From: Nitrobacter sp051912485
GTDB lineage: Bacteria; Pseudomonadota; Alphaproteobacteria; Rhizobiales; Xanthobacteraceae
DNA: 64,000 nucleotides
Assembly (NCBI RefSeq): GCF_051912485.1
Contig: NZ_CP196822.1
Coordinates: forward strand, 372,001 to 436,000
Reading direction: 5' to 3'
The translations under genes were made by a program, and so were the position numbers. This document shows positions 60,890-64,000 of the stretch, in pieces (the stretch's first letter is position 1; each line of letters starts with the position of its first letter). Below the pieces are notes generated by a model, which ran no database searches, was not told the origin of the DNA, and saw only the letters and a program-made list of their open reading frames with translations.

Positions 60890-61110
60890 CGGCAGTCCCT
60901 ACGGGAACTGCCGCCCTTAGGCGCGCCAAAGCTTCCGCCAGACGCCGCTCGAAATCTGCCGTTCGCTCTGCAATCGGTCGTTCGAAGGTGTTGTCGCGAA
61001 CAATCAATGCTCGTGCTTCATCTGGCGCGAGGCGATCGATGTTGCAGTCCTTGAAGGTGCAGCCGGTGAAGGCAAGTTGCTCGGTGTCAGCATCGATGAG
61101 GATGCCCGCA
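60890..61110 (-). pseudogene. truncated paralogue of the gene at 58489
   Basis: The minus strand encodes ILIDADTEQLAFTGCTFKDC, then NIDRLAPDEARALIVRDNTF and ADFERRLAEALARL, parallel to the second half of the protein at 58489. The first half is missing; at 61110 the sequence changes abruptly to a plus-strand His-rich gene fragment. Confidence 0.65.
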
Positions 61111-61289
61111 GCAACACCGTATGCGCTGGGTGGAACCGGTCAGGCAGTTATTCAGGTCAAAGGCGGCCATGGGCACGGGCATGGGCATGGGCATGGGCAT
61201 GGGTGGGGCCATCACGGCGGTCGCGGCCACCACTACGGTTGGCACCGCGGCCACCACCTATGGCTGGCGGCATCATCGCCATTGGTGGT
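61108..61289 (+). pseudogene. His/Gly-rich secreted protein, 3' remnant
   Basis: The frame encodes AVIQVKGGHGHGHGHGHGHG, then WGHHGGRGHHYGWHRGHH, from a hexanucleotide tandem repeat (GGGCAT, 61171-61203). After one extra C near 61256 the next phase continues YGWRHHRHWW and TGA, the expected end. The signal peptide and start are absent, replaced at 61110 by a fragment of another gene. Confidence 0.6.
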
Positions 61290-61314
61290 GACTTTCACGT
61301 CAAGCCCAAAAAGC

Positions 61315-61343
61315 GAAAGGCCGCCTCAGTTGGCGGCCTTTTC
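61315..61343 (+). terminator. Rho-independent terminator
   Basis: AAAGGCCGCC and GGCGGCCTTTT pair around TCAGTT, 26 bases after the stop of the His/Gly-rich remnant. Confidence 0.8.
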
Positions 61344-61420
61344 ATTTCGCGAACGTCGCCCTTTTGGCGCCTTTGAGACATGCCGAAGGACACTAACGAG
61401 GCCTGTTCATAGGTAAGCGC

Positions 61421-63022
61421 TCAACCGCTGCCCCATTGATGTGGGCTTGACGTTTTGCGGAATCTCCAGGGCATGAGGTCTTCGATTTTGCTTTGAGGAT
61501 GGCCGGCGATGATTGCCTCGAGTGTTTCGGCGATGTAGGCGACGGGGTTGACGTCGTTGAGCTTGCAGGTGGCTACGATCGACGCCAGCAAAGCCCAATT
61601 CTCGGCTCCAACTTCATGACCAGCAAATAGCGCATTTTTTCTGGTCAGGCACACCGGCCGGATGGCGTTTTCGACCGGATTGGTGTCGAGCTCGAGACGT
61701 CCGTCTTCGAGGAAGCGGGTCAGCCCCGGCCAATGATTGAGCGCGTAGCGGATGTCCTGGGCGAGTGTCGAGCTGCTGGAGATCATCGACAGCTGTTTCT
61801 CGAACCACGGCTTCAAAGCAGCAACGACAGGCCGCGAATGCTCCTTGCGCGCGGCCAGTCGGATGTCCGGCGATGAGCCGCGCACCGTGGCTTCGATGGC
61901 ATAGAGAAGCGCAATCTGCCGGACCGCGTCTTCGGCGATCGGCGATCTGCTGTTGCGCGCCAGCTTGACGAAGCGCCGACGCAGATGACTCCAGCAATGC
62001 ACGAGCGTCCAGGGGCCTTGCGGTCGCGCAACGCCGGTCAGCCGATCATAGCCCTCGTATGCGTCGCATTGCAGGAAGCGCCCGTTAAAGCCGTCCAGAA
62101 ACTGCCTGGCGAAAGCGCCGCTGCGTCCGGACGCATATCGGAACAGCACGATCGGCGGACTTGGGCCGCTGTGGCCGCGGTCGTCGGAGACAATAGCCCA
62201 GAAGAAGCCTTTCTTCGTCTGGCCGCGCCCGGGAGCAAGCACCGGCGCCGTGGTCTCGTCCATGAACAGGCGATCCGCCGCCGCCAGTTGGCGGCGCATC
62301 CGATCCCCAACAGCCTGGAGATGGAAGCAGGCGCGGCCGGACCAGTTCCCCAGCGTCGCCCGGTCGAGCCGGATCCCTTGTCGCGCGTAGATCCCGGCCT
62401 GCCGGTAAAACGGCGTATGATCGCCGAACTTGGCGACGATCACTTGCGCAATGGCCGCTTCGGTCGGCAGTCCGCCAGGCACGACATGCTCCGGCGCGTG
62501 CGCCTGAACGACCGCGCCCGAGCAGCGGCGGCAAGCATATTTTGGACGACGCGTGACCAGCACGCGCCATTGCGCCGGGATCACGTCGAGACGCTCGCTG
62601 ACGTCTTCGCCGATCTTCGTCATCGCGCCGCAGCCGCAGGGACACAGCGTGCTCGCAGGCTCGATGATCCGCTCCACCCGCGGCAAATGCGCAGGCAGGC
62701 AGCCCCGATTGCGATGACGGGCTTGATCTGATGCGCCGCGCGATCGGCCCTGGATAATCGCTGCCGCGTTCTCCTGCGCCGCGTCCAGGACGCCTTGCGC
62801 GATCTCGACGTCTTCGAGCGGCAAATGATATTGATCAGGCCGCAGCTTCTCGGACTTCGCGCCGAACTTCTCGCGGCGAAGTTCTCCGAGGATAACCTCC
62901 AGCCGGCGCCGCGCCTCTTCCGACGTTGCCAGCGCCGCCTGATGCTCGCCCAACGTCGCTTGCGTTTGCGCCAAAAGCGCCTTCAGGCGTTCGTTCTCGT
63001 CGCGCAGCGCCGCGGTGTTCAT
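61421..63022 (-). CDS. tnpC: IS66 transposase TnpC
   Basis: The 533 residues have an N-terminal coiled coil (LRDENERLKALLAQTQATLG), a Cys-rich zinc-finger-like region (ASTLCPCGCGAMTKIGEDVS and RRPKYACRRCSGAVVQAHAP) and the DDE_Tnp_IS66 core with DRLFMDETTAPVLAPGRG, LQCDAYEGYDRLTG, and GRLELDTNPVENAIRPV carrying the last Glu. It is full length, so the element can be active. Confidence 0.95.
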   Translation of the reverse strand: MNTAALRDENERLKALLAQTQATLGEHQAALATSEEARRRLEVILGELRREKFGAKSEKLRPDQYHLPLEDVEIAQGVLDAAQENAAAIIQGRSRGASDQARHRNRGCLPAHLPRVERIIEPASTLCPCGCGAMTKIGEDVSERLDVIPAQWRVLVTRRPKYACRRCSGAVVQAHAPEHVVPGGLPTEAAIAQVIVAKFGDHTPFYRQAGIYARQGIRLDRATLGNWSGRACFHLQAVGDRMRRQLAAADRLFMDETTAPVLAPGRGQTKKGFFWAIVSDDRGHSGPSPPIVLFRYASGRSGAFARQFLDGFNGRFLQCDAYEGYDRLTGVARPQGPWTLVHCWSHLRRRFVKLARNSRSPIAEDAVRQIALLYAIEATVRGSSPDIRLAARKEHSRPVVAALKPWFEKQLSMISSSSTLAQDIRYALNHWPGLTRFLEDGRLELDTNPVENAIRPVCLTRKNALFAGHEVGAENWALLASIVATCKLNDVNPVAYIAETLEAIIAGHPQSKIEDLMPWRFRKTSSPHQWGSG

Positions 63023-63091
63023 GCGCTATTTCCAGCACATCGCCGCCGTTCTCGCCATGCGCAAAGAGCGTCCCGAGTCACTCTGCCGCAG

Positions 63092-63445
63092 TTATCCCGC
63101 CGCTTGCGGACGCCGTGCTTCCTCCGGACGGACCAGCCTCCAGTCCAAACCTTCAAACAAGGCCGCAAACATCGCCGGCGATACCCGCATCACGCCATCC
63201 GCAATCGTCGGCCACACGAACTTGCAGCCTTCGAGCCGCTTGTGCACCAACACCAGGCCCGTGCGATCCCAGACCAAAATCTTGATCCGATCCGCTCGCC
63301 TCGATCGGAACACGAACGCCGCGCCGCAGAACGGGTCGAGACCAAGCATCTCCTGCACCTTCGCCGCAAGCCCATCGTGACCACAGCGGAAGTCGACAGG
63401 CCGCGTCGCGATGTAAATCTTCAACTCCGCGCCAGCAGCGATCAT
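63092..63445 (-). CDS. tnpB: IS66 accessory protein TnpB
   Basis: The 117 residues have the IS66 Orf2 pattern: KIYIATRPVDFRCGHDGLAA, then RADRIKILVWDRTGLVLVHK and RLEGCKFVWP. TnpB is required for IS66 transposition in an unknown way. The start overlaps the TnpA stop by four bases (ATGA). Confidence 0.95.
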   Translation of the reverse strand: MIAAGAELKIYIATRPVDFRCGHDGLAAKVQEMLGLDPFCGAAFVFRSRRADRIKILVWDRTGLVLVHKRLEGCKFVWPTIADGVMRVSPAMFAALFEGLDWRLVRPEEARRPQAAG

Positions 63446-63864
63446 CGTGACGTCCGCACCGCGCGGATCACCTGTGATAGTTGCTTCTCGCCGATCGCCG
63501 CGTCCGTCCGCACGACGATGTCACCGATCGCAATCTCAATCTTGACCATCGGAACGTGACGCTCGTCTAACGGCTCTTCCACAACCAGCGGTGCGAAGCT
63601 TGTCGTCGGAGAGTCGCACGACGGCAAGCCGCCTCTCTGTCGAAAGCGTCGGCGCCAGTCGTAAATCTGCCAGCGCGTCGCACCATGCTTGCGCGCCACC
63701 TCCGCTACCTGAGCGCCAGGCAATAAACTCTCGGCAACGATCCGAGCACGCTCAGATTCCGAACGTACGCGCCGCCCCGTCGGTCCCTCAAGCACTTCAA
63801 GCCGGCTGACTATTCCAGTCGATGAGCCGTCCAAATGGACGTCCTTTTTGCCGTCTAACACCAT
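63442..63864 (-). CDS. tnpA: IS66 accessory protein TnpA
   Basis: The 140 residues contain a helix-turn-helix (SESERARIVAESLLPGAQVA, then EVARKHGATRWQIYDWRRRF), the IS66 Orf1 signature. It is the first gene of the transposition unit and is probably a DNA-binding factor. Confidence 0.92.
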   Translation of the reverse strand: MVLDGKKDVHLDGSSTGIVSRLEVLEGPTGRRVRSESERARIVAESLLPGAQVAEVARKHGATRWQIYDWRRRFRQRGGLPSCDSPTTSFAPLVVEEPLDERHVPMVKIEIAIGDIVVRTDAAIGEKQLSQVIRAVRTSR

Positions 63865-64000
63865 CCAAAACCTCCGTCACAACCGGAGGATTCTTCGCAT
63901 GTTCGATGCTAACCCGATACAAGGGGATCAACTGAGCGCTTACGTTCATAGGGGAGGAACGGAAGTGACCGGGGGTACCAGTCAAACTGTCGCGATCGAC

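Larger units (their letters stand above)
61413..63943 (-). mobile_element. intact IS66-family element with 8-bp target duplication
   Basis: The ends GTAAGCGCTCA and TGAGCGCTTAC are inverted repeats. The flanking 8 bp GTTCATAG occurs at 61405-61412 and 63944-63951, the duplication size of IS66. The element is 2531 bp and contains all three usual genes. Confidence 0.95.

Noticed and set aside
61171..61203. tandem GGGCAT repeat as a possible CRISPR or phase-variable tract
   Set aside because: The unit is six bases, without spacers, and it encodes Gly-His repeats in frame. Only coding low complexity.

Overview
The window looks like an accessory, insertion-sequence-rich stretch of a Bradyrhizobium-type alphaproteobacterium (Nitrobacteraceae). 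The assignment rests on high GC, an alphaproteobacterial groESL operon carrying both a CIRCE operator and an RpoH-like promoter, the usg family, DUF3489/DUF2924/serine-recombinase modules, DUF892, DUF6894, DUF3309 and GlsB stress proteins, HWE histidine kinases, and many rhizobial IS types. Species cannot be fixed from the sequence alone.

Layout. 1-3.9 kb: the 3' end of an LTXXQ/Spy-like gene, a palindromic IS-derived repeat, an integrase remnant, groES-groEL on the minus strand, and a frameshifted usg. 4-7 kb: an IS5-family transposase and otsA (trehalose-6-phosphate synthase). 7.9-9.4 kb: two conserved hypotheticals and a periplasmic cupin. 9.9-16.9 kb: two copies of one rve-type IS, the second split by a 343-bp IS5-type miniature element, enclosing many very small genes and a phage portal remnant. 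17-21.9 kb: the spoVR-yeaH-prkA stress operon. 22.2-24.4 kb: a slipin/pyruvate-kinase chimera, a glyoxalase-like gene and an NAD(P)-binding epimerase-like gene. 25-31.7 kb: a prophage-like segment with a ParB-domain DNA methyltransferase, coupled small genes, DUF5681, a large serine recombinase, DUF2924 and DUF3489. 32-33.4 kb: an intact IS5 element with a TTAG duplication. 33.7-40.9 kb: an NYN/OST-HTH protein, small stress-associated genes and an HWE kinase. 41-53.7 kb: a graveyard of IS fragments, miniature elements, decayed genes and a 0.52-kb inverted duplication, with IS1182-type and rve-type elements. 53.7-56.2 kb: an Abi-C protein, a convergent cyclase-fold-like protein and a decayed tyrosinase. 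56.3-61.3 kb: small secreted, PilZ, DUF4337 and hypothetical genes. 61.4-63.9 kb: an intact IS66 element with an 8-bp target duplication.

Functionally, the intact host genes lean to stress adaptation: chaperonin, trehalose synthesis, the PrkA kinase operon, GlsB, DUF892, and secreted small Tyr/Arg/Cys proteins. The rest is mobile DNA and its debris; more than a dozen genes are broken by frameshift, truncation or insertion. No rRNA, tRNA or CRISPR array was found by eye. The best candidates for something undescribed are the Abi-C/cyclase-like pair, the perfectly palindromic miniature elements with paired arm substitutions, the duplicated secreted-protein cassette, and the family of very small proteins.
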